Shown here: in pieces, positions 51,760 to 59,261 of the stretch | How positions within the stretch are numbered: position 1 is the stretch's first letter | Layout: each line of letters begins with the position of its first letter | From: an uncultured Flavobacteriales bacterium | Lineage (GTDB): Bacteria; Bacteroidota; Bacteroidia; CAIKAF01 | Direction of reading: 5' to 3' | Length of the DNA stretch: 64,000 nucleotides | NCBI GenBank assembly: GCA_903825395.1 | Contig: CAIKAF010000029.1 | Coordinates: forward strand, 1-64,000 | Translations under genes and position numbers: made by a program | Notes under the pieces: generated by a model | What the model was told of the DNA's origin: nothing | Databases searched by the model: none | Seen by the model: the letters and a program-made list of their open reading frames with translations, nothing else

Positions 51760-52242
51760 TTAGGGATTCGATTCAGAGCCTGAACCAATGGATTTCAATA
51801 TCCGGATGGATTCCTCAATATGCTTATTGATATTGAATTGACTGGAAAATACATGCCGGATTATCCCTTTTGAATCGATAATAAAGGTGGTTCTTCCCGG
51901 TAATAACAATAAAGTACTGGGAACGCCATACATTTTGCGAACCCGCCCTGCCGTATCGCTAAGTAAGGTAAAGGGCAACAGATACTTTTCGGCAAACTTC
52001 ATGTGCGCTTCCGGAGAATCAGAACTGATACCCACCACCAAGGCCCCCAATTCTAAAAACGATTCAAAGGCGTCCCTAAAGCACTTCGCCTCTGCAGTAC
52101 AGCCCGGCGTGTCGTCCTTTGGATAAAAATAAAGAACCACATTTTGGTTGGCCCGAAATTCAGAGAATTTAATGACTTGGCCATGCTGATTTTTCAAAAC
52201 AAAATCAGGAGCAAAATCTCCAACGGCACGCATTTTTCCCAT
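51760..52242 (-). CDS. bcp: Thioredoxin-dependent peroxiredoxin, Bcp/PrxQ type
   Basis: This 160-residue peroxidase reduces hydroperoxides. It shows GDFAPDFVLKNQHG, YFYPKDDTPGCTAEAKCFRD with the peroxidatic Cys48, and VVGISSDSPEAHMKFAEKY. The resolving cysteine of PrxQ proteins normally sits five residues on (pattern CTxxxC). Here that position is Lys and a Cys54 lies one residue later, so the disulfide geometry may differ. An alternative start is Met4 (52233). A TACTTTCG upstream is a near-consensus -7 box. It converges on ribH across a family-A repeat. Confidence 0.9.
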   Translation of the reverse strand: MGKMRAVGDFAPDFVLKNQHGQVIKFSEFRANQNVVLYFYPKDDTPGCTAEAKCFRDAFESFLELGALVVGISSDSPEAHMKFAEKYLLPFTLLSDTAGRVRKMYGVPSTLLLLPGRTTFIIDSKGIIRHVFSSQFNINKHIEESIRILKSIGSGSESNP

Positions 52243-52485
52243 TTTTCAAGCTTAGGTTCTTAGAAGAAACATCGAAAGTAGCCTTGGAGTTAACACCGAC
52301 CGACGAGTTTGCCGTTAAAACATGTTAATTAATAGATTTTCAAGGCATTGTATTTTAGGCTTTAGGTTGATTTTATTCCGTAGTTGCCGTAATCTATATA
52401 ATGTGTACCCAATTTAAGGTTGATTATAGGGTATTTATTTTGTTTTTTTGGGAAGTTCAAAGGCTAGAAGCGAGGGGTAAAATTG

Positions 52486-52493
52486 TACCTTTG
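52486..52493 (+). promoter_or_regulatory. -7 box of the ABC permease gene, abutting the start codon
   Basis: TACCTTTG is a perfect TAnnTTTG box ending 6 bp before the ATG at 52500. It excludes upstream in-frame starts such as 52401 and predicts a very short or absent leader. Confidence 0.6.
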
Positions 52494-52499
52494 AAAACC

Positions 52500-53729
52500 A
52501 TGAGGGGAATCGTAGCCGAAAACATTCAAATGGCGTTTAAGGCCCTAGCGGGTCAGCTGCTGCGTACGGTTATTACCATTTTAATTATTGGATTTGGCAT
52601 TATGTCCTTGGTAGGTATGCTCACTGCCATTGACGTTTTAAAACAGAGTATAAATACCACATTTGCAGCCTTTGGAAGCAATTCGTTTACCATTCAAAAT
52701 AAGGAATTTTGGCAACGCGGGGGGCAAAAACAAAAGCCACATCCAGCCATTACCTTCGAACAGGCTAAACAGTTTAAGGAACGATTTTCTTTTCCCTCGG
52801 TGGTAAGTATTTCATCGGTGGCTACCCGAACGGGGATTGTTAAAAGCGGTTCCTTAAAAACCCATCCTAAAATTATGGTTATGGGTGTAGATGAGGAATA
52901 TTTGGAGGTGGCCGGGTTTAAGCTGAAAAAGGGAAGGAATTTTTCTCAACAAGAAATTCAACAGGGAAGCCCGGTAGCCATTATTGGTCAAGACATAGCC
53001 AAAACTCTTTTTAAAGACAACACCTCCATTCAAAAGGCAGTTTGGGTGGGGAAAGTGCGACTTAAGGTCATTGGAGAAATTGAAGAGAAAGGTGCAGGTG
53101 GAGGCATGAGCAACGACCGGCAATTGTTTGTGCCACTTCGGCAACTTCAAATGTACTTTGCAGGCGATAGAGCTTCGTACGTGGTGACCGGACGAACCAA
53201 CTCGGCCGCTCTGCTTGATGAAGCCAGCAGCGAAGCCATTGGTTTATTTCGTTCTATCCGAAAGGATATTCCGGGGGAAGAAGATTCGTTTGAAATTGAG
53301 AAAAGCACAGGTTTAGTAGGCCAGGTGCTGGGTATGACAACCTATTTGCGCTTGGGAGCTTTTGCAGTTGCGCTTATTACCCTGTTGGGTGCCATGGTTG
53401 GCCTGCTGAACATTATGCTGGTATCAGTAACGGAACGCACACGAGAAATCGGAGTTCGAAAATCGCTGGGCGCAACCCGAAGAAGCATAGCGCAACAGTT
53501 TTTAATTGAAGCCATCGTAATTACCCAAATTGGAGGAGTTGTGGGAGTGATTTTGGGATTGGGATTGGGCAATTTGGTTTCCATTTTCTTAGGTGGTACC
53601 TTTTTAATTCCGTGGAATTGGATTGTCTTAGCCTTTTTGGTTTGTTTTATCACCGGCATAGGTGCTGGGTTGTATCCTGCACTGAAAGCCGCAAAAATGA
53701 ATCCGGTAGATTCACTGAGGTATGAATAG
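52500..53729 (+). CDS. MacB/FtsX-type ABC transporter permease
   Basis: This 409-residue inner-membrane permease has one N-terminal helix (LLRTVITILIIGFGIMSLVGM), a periplasmic MacB core domain of about 230 residues (ATRTGIVKSGSLK, SPVAIIGQDIAKTLF), and three C-terminal helices of the FtsX domain (GAFAVALITLLGAMVGLLNIML to LVCFITGIGAGLYPA). VTERTREIGVRKSLGATR is the cytoplasmic coupling motif. Such permeases export lipoproteins, antibiotics or peptides with a separate ATPase, which is not adjacent here. The start is set by the promoter box 6 bp upstream. hutI follows after 30 bp. Confidence 0.88.
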   Translation: MRGIVAENIQMAFKALAGQLLRTVITILIIGFGIMSLVGMLTAIDVLKQSINTTFAAFGSNSFTIQNKEFWQRGGQKQKPHPAITFEQAKQFKERFSFPSVVSISSVATRTGIVKSGSLKTHPKIMVMGVDEEYLEVAGFKLKKGRNFSQQEIQQGSPVAIIGQDIAKTLFKDNTSIQKAVWVGKVRLKVIGEIEEKGAGGGMSNDRQLFVPLRQLQMYFAGDRASYVVTGRTNSAALLDEASSEAIGLFRSIRKDIPGEEDSFEIEKSTGLVGQVLGMTTYLRLGAFAVALITLLGAMVGLLNIMLVSVTERTREIGVRKSLGATRRSIAQQFLIEAIVITQIGGVVGVILGLGLGNLVSIFLGGTFLIPWNWIVLAFLVCFITGIGAGLYPALKAAKMNPVDSLRYE

Positions 53730-53759
53730 TTCAAGCGAGGTGGTTCAAAAGCAGGTGCC

Positions 53760-55013
53760 ATGAAAACCTTGGTCTTCAATATTGGGCAACTTTGGCTTGC
53801 TATACCGGGTGAACAGCCCCTGGGCGGAGTTGAAATGTCGGCATTAAAGCCGTTGGAAAAGGCCTGGTTTCGCATTGAAGATGGGCTGATCACCCAAATT
53901 GGTCAGGGCAATCTTCCCTCGGCACTGCCAGATGAGGTACAGGTTGATTGCCATGGTGGAATGGTTTTTCCCGGTTTTTGTGATAGCCATACCCACCTGG
54001 TTTTTGCAGATTGGAGGCCTGAAGAGTTTTTGCAAAAGATAAAGGGCATGAGCTATGCCGAAATTGCCGCCGCCGGTGGTGGTATTTTGAATTCGGCTCA
54101 AAAGGTAGGCCTGGCTTCAGAAGAGCAGCTGTTTGAATCAGCCAAAAATCGATTGGCTGAGGTGATGCGGTTTGGAACGGCCGCCATCGAGGTGAAAAGC
54201 GGTTATGGCTTAAGCCTGAACAGCGAATTGAAAATGCTCCGAGCCATAGCTCGCTTAAAGGCCTGGGCTCCAATACCCATTCGGGCAACTTTACTTGGGG
54301 CACATGCCTTACCCCAAGATTTCAAAGAGAACAGAAAGGCCTACATCGATATGGTGGTTCAGGAATTGATTCCTGCAGCTTGCTCGGAAGGGTTGGCAGA
54401 TTACTTTGATGTGTTTTGTGATCAAGGGTTTTTTACCCAATCTGAAACGGAAGAAATGCTGAAGGCCGCATTAGAATCAGGACTGCAATCTAAAATCCAT
54501 GCCAATGAGCTGGGTTTGACCGGCGGTGTTCAGGCCGGGGTAAAGTACAATGCCCTGACCGTGGATCACCTGGAGCATCTTGGAGAAGAGGAAATCAATG
54601 CCCTAAAAGGCAGTCAAACCATGCCCACTTTGTTGCCAGGGACAGCCTTTTTCTTAAAATTGGAATATCCCAACGGCCGGCGTTTGCTGGATGAGAATTT
54701 ACCGGTAGTTCTAGCGACCGATTACAATCCAGGCAGCTCCCCCAGCGGTAACCCATGGTTTATTTGGTCCTTGGCTTGCATATTTATGAAGTTCAATCCG
54801 CAGGAAGCCTTGGTGGCTTTAACCCTGAATGGTGCGCATGCCATGGGACTGGGTTCTTCGCATGGCAGCATCTGGCCGGGAAAAGCGGCTTCGTTCGTGG
54901 TTTTGCCTACCATCCATCAATTGTCAATGGTTCCATACCGGTTTGGTGGCGGTTTCCCCTACCGTACCTTTATACATGGGAAGGAACTCAATTCCAGTAT
55001 GGATGTATTCTAA
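53760..55013 (+). CDS. hutI: Imidazolonepropionase
   Basis: This 417-residue amidohydrolase of histidine degradation opens imidazolone-5-propionate to N-formimino-glutamate. It shows the metal-binding FCDSHTHLVFADWR, the KGMSYAEIAAAGGGIL loop, EVKSGYGLSLNSELKML, KIHANELGLTGG and VVLATDYNPGSSPSGN with the catalytic Asp. The length is normal. No other hut gene is in the window, so histidine catabolism cannot be confirmed from context. It lies 30 bp after the ABC permease gene. Confidence 0.94.
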   Translation: MKTLVFNIGQLWLAIPGEQPLGGVEMSALKPLEKAWFRIEDGLITQIGQGNLPSALPDEVQVDCHGGMVFPGFCDSHTHLVFADWRPEEFLQKIKGMSYAEIAAAGGGILNSAQKVGLASEEQLFESAKNRLAEVMRFGTAAIEVKSGYGLSLNSELKMLRAIARLKAWAPIPIRATLLGAHALPQDFKENRKAYIDMVVQELIPAACSEGLADYFDVFCDQGFFTQSETEEMLKAALESGLQSKIHANELGLTGGVQAGVKYNALTVDHLEHLGEEEINALKGSQTMPTLLPGTAFFLKLEYPNGRRLLDENLPVVLATDYNPGSSPSGNPWFIWSLACIFMKFNPQEALVALTLNGAHAMGLGSSHGSIWPGKAASFVVLPTIHQLSMVPYRFGGGFPYRTFIHGKELNSSMDVF

Positions 55014-55038
55014 CCGCCTTCAATTCAATTTGCCTGTG

Positions 55039-55046
55039 TATCTTTG
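55039..55046 (+). promoter_or_regulatory. -7 box of the lipoprotein/DUF5723-like pair
   Basis: TATCTTTG is a perfect TAnnTTTG box 15 bp before the ATG at 55062. It rules out an in-frame start at 55044. Confidence 0.55.
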
Positions 55047-55061
55047 CTTATAATCCTACGC

Positions 55062-56054
55062 ATGAAACGGTACGCTTTACTATTTTATATTCTTGGAATC
55101 GGTTTGTTTTCCTGTTCGGGGGAAGACCCCATTCCAGTAGATAGCTATTTTCAAGGCAAATCAATCTACCTAAGTAGCGATATTGATGGGAAGCATCAAA
55201 TTTACCGATGGACTCCGGATTCATTGGTCCGAATTACGTTTGAACCCGATTTTCACTTTTGGTGGCCCAGATGCCAACCCAATGGAGATCGAATGATTTG
55301 CTTTCGAGGTCCCCTGATGAACGGACTTAGCACCAGCACATTGTGGAGGTTTAAAAAAGACGGGTCTGAGGGCGAAATGCTGATAGATCCCAGCCAATAC
55401 GGTTGGTTTGGAATGACCTCAGCCAACTATTCACCCGATGGGCGTTGGATTATCCTTGCTGCAGAAGTCATGGATTCCCTGGTCGGAGATGAACGCTGGC
55501 ACCTGTTCGTTTGCGATAGCTTAGGAGCCAATCCCAAGCGCATTACTCCTTGGGGACGAATGTATTATGACCCCTCATTCAGCAAATCGACCCCCTTGGG
55601 AATTGTATATTCTGCCTGGCCTGACGGAACCTTAGAACCCTTTACCTACAACATTCGTTGGAGCCTGGAAGTCCACACCGCGAAAATTGATACCAGCGTA
55701 TGGCAATTGATGGATGAAGTACGTTTGACCGACGACGATGTTCTGAATGCCAACCCCATGCAAACTTCAAATGGCCAACGCATCGTTTTTTCGTTTGTAG
55801 AAGACCAAATCAATCCCAGTACAAAGACCAATATCCACTCGGTATGGACCAATGGTACAGAGAACACCCAGCTTCTTCGAGACGGCCGTGCCAATTACCA
55901 TCCATGCTGGACTCCCGACGACCAAAACATTGTTTTTCAGCGGGGTGAGTTTGGTTTGTATTCCCTGTATGCGATTCGTTCAACCGGCGGAGGCTTGGTT
56001 CGAATTTTGGGGGATGATAACAACAATTATGTACAGCCATTCGTTGAAGACTAA
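55062..56054 (+). CDS. TolB-like beta-propeller lipoprotein
   Basis: This 330-residue lipoprotein has the signal MKRYALLFYILGIGLFSC, with the lipidated Cys at 18. The mature part has repeated propeller phrases of the WD40-like/PD40 type: IYLSSDIDGKHQIYRW, FWWPRCQPNGDRMICF, TSANYSPDGRWIILAAE, NPMQTSNGQRIVFSF and HPCWTPDDQNIVFQ. This is a TolB-like six-bladed propeller. No enzymatic motif is seen, and a binding or scaffold role in the outer membrane is inferred. A DUF5723-like gene starts 8 bp after the stop. Confidence 0.78.
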   Translation: MKRYALLFYILGIGLFSCSGEDPIPVDSYFQGKSIYLSSDIDGKHQIYRWTPDSLVRITFEPDFHFWWPRCQPNGDRMICFRGPLMNGLSTSTLWRFKKDGSEGEMLIDPSQYGWFGMTSANYSPDGRWIILAAEVMDSLVGDERWHLFVCDSLGANPKRITPWGRMYYDPSFSKSTPLGIVYSAWPDGTLEPFTYNIRWSLEVHTAKIDTSVWQLMDEVRLTDDDVLNANPMQTSNGQRIVFSFVEDQINPSTKTNIHSVWTNGTENTQLLRDGRANYHPCWTPDDQNIVFQRGEFGLYSLYAIRSTGGGLVRILGDDNNNYVQPFVED

Positions 56055-56062
56055 AAGAAAGA

Positions 56063-57586
56063 ATGGCTCGAAGTCCTTTTACTAAAGCTGCATTTGCTCT
56101 TTTAACGGCATTTCTGTCGTTTTCGTATGCCGAAGCTCAAGATTGGTTGGGGTATCACAGTTCCAATTATGCGGGTATCCATGCCGTAAATTACAATCCG
56201 GCATTCCTGGCTGGGAACAATTATAAATTGGATGTAAGCTTAATTGCAGGACACATTCAAGTGCAAAATGATTTTGTTGGCCTGGACAATCAGGTGATAT
56301 TTGAACCCACACGAACGGGGGCAGATCCTGATTTTAATCGACAATACCTGCGTTTCAGTGACCATACCCAATTTTATTCCGCATTTACCAACGTTCATCT
56401 TCAGGCCCCGTCTGTCCTCTGGCAATTTAGCCCCCGCGATGCCATAGGATTTGCTCCGGCACTGCGCGTTTTTATGAATGCAGATCATTTGGATCGGCGT
56501 CTTGCCCGACTGGCGATTGAAGGACTAGACTATCCGCCGTATTGGAACTATGATCAGGATAATTTATACATGCGCATTGACGCCCATGCCTATGCCGAAT
56601 ATGCCCTTTCGTATGCTCGAACCTTATACAATGATGAAGGCTTGGTAATCAAGGCTGGAATTACCGGCAAAGTGCTTCAGGGCATTTCTGCCGCTGAATT
56701 TCAAGGGACAGGATTCACGCATTCCTTACAGAATATGGATACCATCGATATTCGAAGGTTTTCGGGAGAATTGTACATGTCTGAAGGGGTAGCCAATCAA
56801 GCTCCCGGCTTCCGGTTTGAGGGCGGGCCTTCGTTTGGGCTTGATTTTGGAATGATTTTCGAAATTCATCCGGGGAATTATCGAAAAAAAGGACTGGTTT
56901 CGCAGCGTAATTATGTTCGGAAGAAAGGCCTTCTCACCGAGGATGAAACCCCATATACAGCTCGGTTTGGTTTTAGTGTTTCTGATATTGGTTCCATTTC
57001 CTACGCTACAGATCCCCGAAGTGCTATATTTTACATCAATCGAGATAGCATCCCATTGGATGAATTCAATTCCATCGGATCGGCATCCGATTTAGGCAAT
57101 TTTCTTGAAACCAATTACCAAGGAATTAATTCCAATGACAGTTCATTTTCGATGCTGCTGCCCACTACGCTTCGGTTTTTTGGGGACTTGCGATTTATTC
57201 ATAATGTTGGTTTGCATGCCGGTATGCAAATTGGCCTGTTTGGAGGACGCAGCACCCGTTTTAAAAATGCGCAACTTACCCAATTTAATGTAACACCAAG
57301 GTGGGAAATCAAATACTTTGGAGCCTATATGCCCTTCACTATTGATGAGATGGGACTTTTTAATTGGGGCATTTCTTTGCGAGCCGGACCACTGGTCATA
57401 GGCACCGGTGATTTGTTGAGCAACTTAGCTAAGGGCTACGTCATGGGAAGCAGCTTTCATTTTGGATTGCGCTGGGTGTTCCCCATAATCAACGCTCCTG
57501 CCAGAAATCCCGGCTGCAATCCCTATGACCGGTCTTACAAAGGGGCCACGTATATACGGAAGAAGGGAACTAGAAAGCGCAGGTAG
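56063..57586 (+). CDS. DUF5723-type outer-membrane protein
   Basis: This 507-residue protein has a signal peptide of about 25 residues (KAAFALLTAFLSFSYAEAQ). The opening LGYHSSNYAGIHAVNYNPAFLAG is characteristic of the Bacteroidota DUF5723 family, probably large outer-membrane barrels of the FadL/PorV-like kind. Alternating amphipathic strands run to the C terminus (FHFGLRWVFPI), followed by a basic tail ending RKKGTRKRR. The function is unknown. It lies 8 bp after the propeller lipoprotein gene, suggesting a lipoprotein-barrel pair like the one at 34869-36931. Confidence 0.75.
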   Translation: MARSPFTKAAFALLTAFLSFSYAEAQDWLGYHSSNYAGIHAVNYNPAFLAGNNYKLDVSLIAGHIQVQNDFVGLDNQVIFEPTRTGADPDFNRQYLRFSDHTQFYSAFTNVHLQAPSVLWQFSPRDAIGFAPALRVFMNADHLDRRLARLAIEGLDYPPYWNYDQDNLYMRIDAHAYAEYALSYARTLYNDEGLVIKAGITGKVLQGISAAEFQGTGFTHSLQNMDTIDIRRFSGELYMSEGVANQAPGFRFEGGPSFGLDFGMIFEIHPGNYRKKGLVSQRNYVRKKGLLTEDETPYTARFGFSVSDIGSISYATDPRSAIFYINRDSIPLDEFNSIGSASDLGNFLETNYQGINSNDSSFSMLLPTTLRFFGDLRFIHNVGLHAGMQIGLFGGRSTRFKNAQLTQFNVTPRWEIKYFGAYMPFTIDEMGLFNWGISLRAGPLVIGTGDLLSNLAKGYVMGSSFHFGLRWVFPIINAPARNPGCNPYDRSYKGATYIRKKGTRKRR

Positions 57587-57600
57587 ATTAACCAGTTTAA

Positions 57601-58119
57601 TTAAGCAATGGCCTGAGGATCAGAAAGCGCCAGCGCTACTTGTTTTCGTGCAAGAAAAATGCGGCTTTTAATGGTTCCAATGGGCAGATTTAGTTCGTCT
57701 GCAATTTCTTTGTATTTGAAACCTTCAAAGTACATTTTAAGAGGAACCCTAAACTCTTCAGGAAGGGCGGTCATTTCAGAATAAATCTCTTTGTACCGAA
57801 ACGCCGATTCAGGATTGAAGGCATCTTTAGAAGATTGAGGTAGGTCTGCCTGACCAATGTCAGTACCCAAATCAACAATGCTTCTGAATTTTATTGACCT
57901 CCGATAATTGTTGATAAAAATGTTTCTTAAGATGGTGTACAACCATGCTTTAAGGTTGGTATCGGCTTGAAATCTGTTTTCGTGCAAAAAGGCTTTGAGC
58001 ATCGTTTCTTGTACCAAGTCATTGGCTTCCTCTAAATTGGAAGTCAAGCTTAAAGCATAGTATCTGAGTTGCTCGCGGTAAGCTACCACATCGGAAGAAA
58101 AAGAAGAGGAAGTAGCCAT
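57601..58119 (-). CDS. ECF-type RNA polymerase sigma factor (copy 1)
   Basis: This 172-residue sigma-70 family protein has region 2 (ANDLVQETMLKAFLHENRF, then LKAWLYTILRNIFINNYRR) and region 4 (LPEEFRVPLKMYFEGFKYKEIADELNLPIGTIKSRIFLARKQ). It is a close paralogue of the sigma factor encoded at 58196-58732 on the same strand. No anti-sigma gene is adjacent. Its upstream region carries a 16-bp motif shared with the paralogue, 28 bp before the start, so the two may be controlled alike, possibly by one of them. Confidence 0.92.
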   Translation of the reverse strand: MATSSSFSSDVVAYREQLRYYALSLTSNLEEANDLVQETMLKAFLHENRFQADTNLKAWLYTILRNIFINNYRRSIKFRSIVDLGTDIGQADLPQSSKDAFNPESAFRYKEIYSEMTALPEEFRVPLKMYFEGFKYKEIADELNLPIGTIKSRIFLARKQVALALSDPQAIA

Positions 58120-58147
58120 AGTGTTGTTGTTTAATGTGAAGGTAGTA

Positions 58148-58163
58148 TAAGTTAAACAGAAAC
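58148..58163 (-). promoter_or_regulatory. Shared upstream motif of ECF sigma gene copy 1
   Basis: On the minus strand the sequence is GTTTCTGTTTAACTTA, 28 bp before the start at 58119. It matches the motif upstream of copy 2 at 15 of 16 positions. A role as an ECF-type promoter or operator is inferred. Confidence 0.45.
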
Positions 58164-58195
58164 CAAATTTTTGTTCAAATATTTCTCGAATTTGT

Positions 58196-58732
58196 TCAAC
58201 AATTCTCGAAATGTTCGTTGTTGTTGCTTTTTAATTCATGCAAAGGACCGTGCAGTTGTTTTCTGGCCAAAAAAATTCTGCTTTTAATTGTTCCCAGTGG
58301 CAATTGCATGATGTCTGCAATCTCTTTGTACTTATATCCTTCAAAGTATAAGTTCAGCGGAACTTTGTATTCGTCGCTTAACCGGTCAACCGCCATGGTG
58401 ATTTCATGAACTTGAAACAGTACCTCTGGATAAGCTCCTTGAGCGGACTCAATTTTAGCCAAGCCTTTTCCTTCGGGGCTAGAATCAGAAATGGTTTGCT
58501 TTCGACTTTTACGTCGGTATTCATTGATGAAGATATTTTTCATGATGGTGCAGAGCCATCCTTTCAGATTGGTGTTTTCTACATACCGAGTTTTGTAAAG
58601 CAGGGCCTTCAGAAAAGTTTCCTGCAAGAGGTCTTCTGCGTCGGATTCGTTTTTAGTTAGGCTAAGGGCAAAAAAGTACAAGGGTTGCCGTAGCCGGGTC
58701 AATTGGAAATCAAAGGTCGTATCTGGTGCCAT
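58196..58732 (-). CDS. ECF-type RNA polymerase sigma factor (copy 2)
   Basis: This 178-residue sigma factor has region 2 (DAEDLLQETFLKALLYKTRY, then LKGWLCTIMKNIFINEYRRKS) and region 4 (LSDEYKVPLNLYFEGYKYKEIADIMQLPLGTIKSRIFLARKQ). It is clearly paralogous to the sigma factor encoded at 57601-58119, with the same domain spacing, and lies 76 bp upstream of it on the same strand. No anti-sigma gene is adjacent. It carries the shared upstream motif 19 bp before its start. The last residues (ELKSNNNEHFENC) are unlike copy 1. Confidence 0.92.
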   Translation of the reverse strand: MAPDTTFDFQLTRLRQPLYFFALSLTKNESDAEDLLQETFLKALLYKTRYVENTNLKGWLCTIMKNIFINEYRRKSRKQTISDSSPEGKGLAKIESAQGAYPEVLFQVHEITMAVDRLSDEYKVPLNLYFEGYKYKEIADIMQLPLGTIKSRIFLARKQLHGPLHELKSNNNEHFENC

Positions 58733-58751
58733 GTTTAACTTTTTACAGCTC

Positions 58752-58767
58752 TAAGTTAAACAAAAAC
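58752..58767 (-). promoter_or_regulatory. Shared upstream motif of ECF sigma gene copy 2
   Basis: On the minus strand GTTTTTGTTTAACTTA lies 19 bp before the start at 58732. It differs by one base from the motif upstream of copy 1. A further GTTAAAC occurs just before the start codon. Confidence 0.45.
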
Positions 58768-58865
58768 TGTTTAATCAAAATCAAAAAATGTTAAACAAAT
58801 TAATGGGGCCGGATGACTGTATCCCAACAAACATGTAAAATACATTGTTGAATTTTAAATGCCAC

Positions 58866-58969
58866 CTACAATACTGTCACCCCTACGGGGTTCTGGTGGC
58901 CTGAGCTTCAATACGTTCTACAATACTATCACCCCCACGGGGTTCTTGTGGCCTGAGCTTTAATAGTGC
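58866..58969 (+). repeat. Tandem 52-bp repeat, two units (family C)
   Basis: The unit begins CTACAATACTGTCACCCC and continues TACGGGGTTCTGGTGGCCTG. A second copy starts at 58918 with only a few substitutions (CTACAATACTATCACCCC, CACGGGGTTCTTGTGGCCTG). Each unit holds a small CCCC-TA/CA-CGGGG hairpin. It is noncoding and next to a family-B repeat. Confidence 0.85.
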
Positions 58970-58979
58970 CAAGGGAGGT

Positions 58980-59228
58980 TTATGCCAAGAAATCGCCTCT
59001 GTGCCCTTTGCGCCGACTTTGAGCTCTTGGTGGTAAAAAACGTCAAGTCATAACGGCCAATTTTAACCACTAAGCCCGCAATGGGAGCCGCAATGTTCAC
59101 AAAGGAGCCTCGAAACTCCTGCACACTCGCTATCACTACATTCCCTCTGTGCACGTTGCGCCGACATTGAGTGCTTTGTGGTAAAAAAACATCAAGGCAC
59201 AACGGCCAATTTTAACCACAAAGCCCGA
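58980..59228 (-). repeat. Family-B dispersed repeat, about 1.7 units
   Basis: Read on the minus strand this contains the same ordered blocks as 9250-9466: a T-run, ACCACAAAG, TCGGCGCAA, GTGTGCAGGAGTTT, GGCTCCTTTGTGAACATTG and GGCTCCCATTGCGGGC. The block GGCCAATTTTAACCAC recurs at 59055 and 59204, giving a 149-bp period. The gap from the sigma gene start to the CarH-like gene (58733-59261) holds only this and the 52-bp tandem repeat. Confidence 0.75.
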
Positions 59229-59261
59229 ATGCTTTCAGCCCAAAATCAAGAATGGTTGGTC

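Noticed and set aside
58866-58969. CRISPR array
   Set aside because: Two directly adjacent 52-bp units with no spacers and no cas genes nearby; this is a plain tandem repeat.
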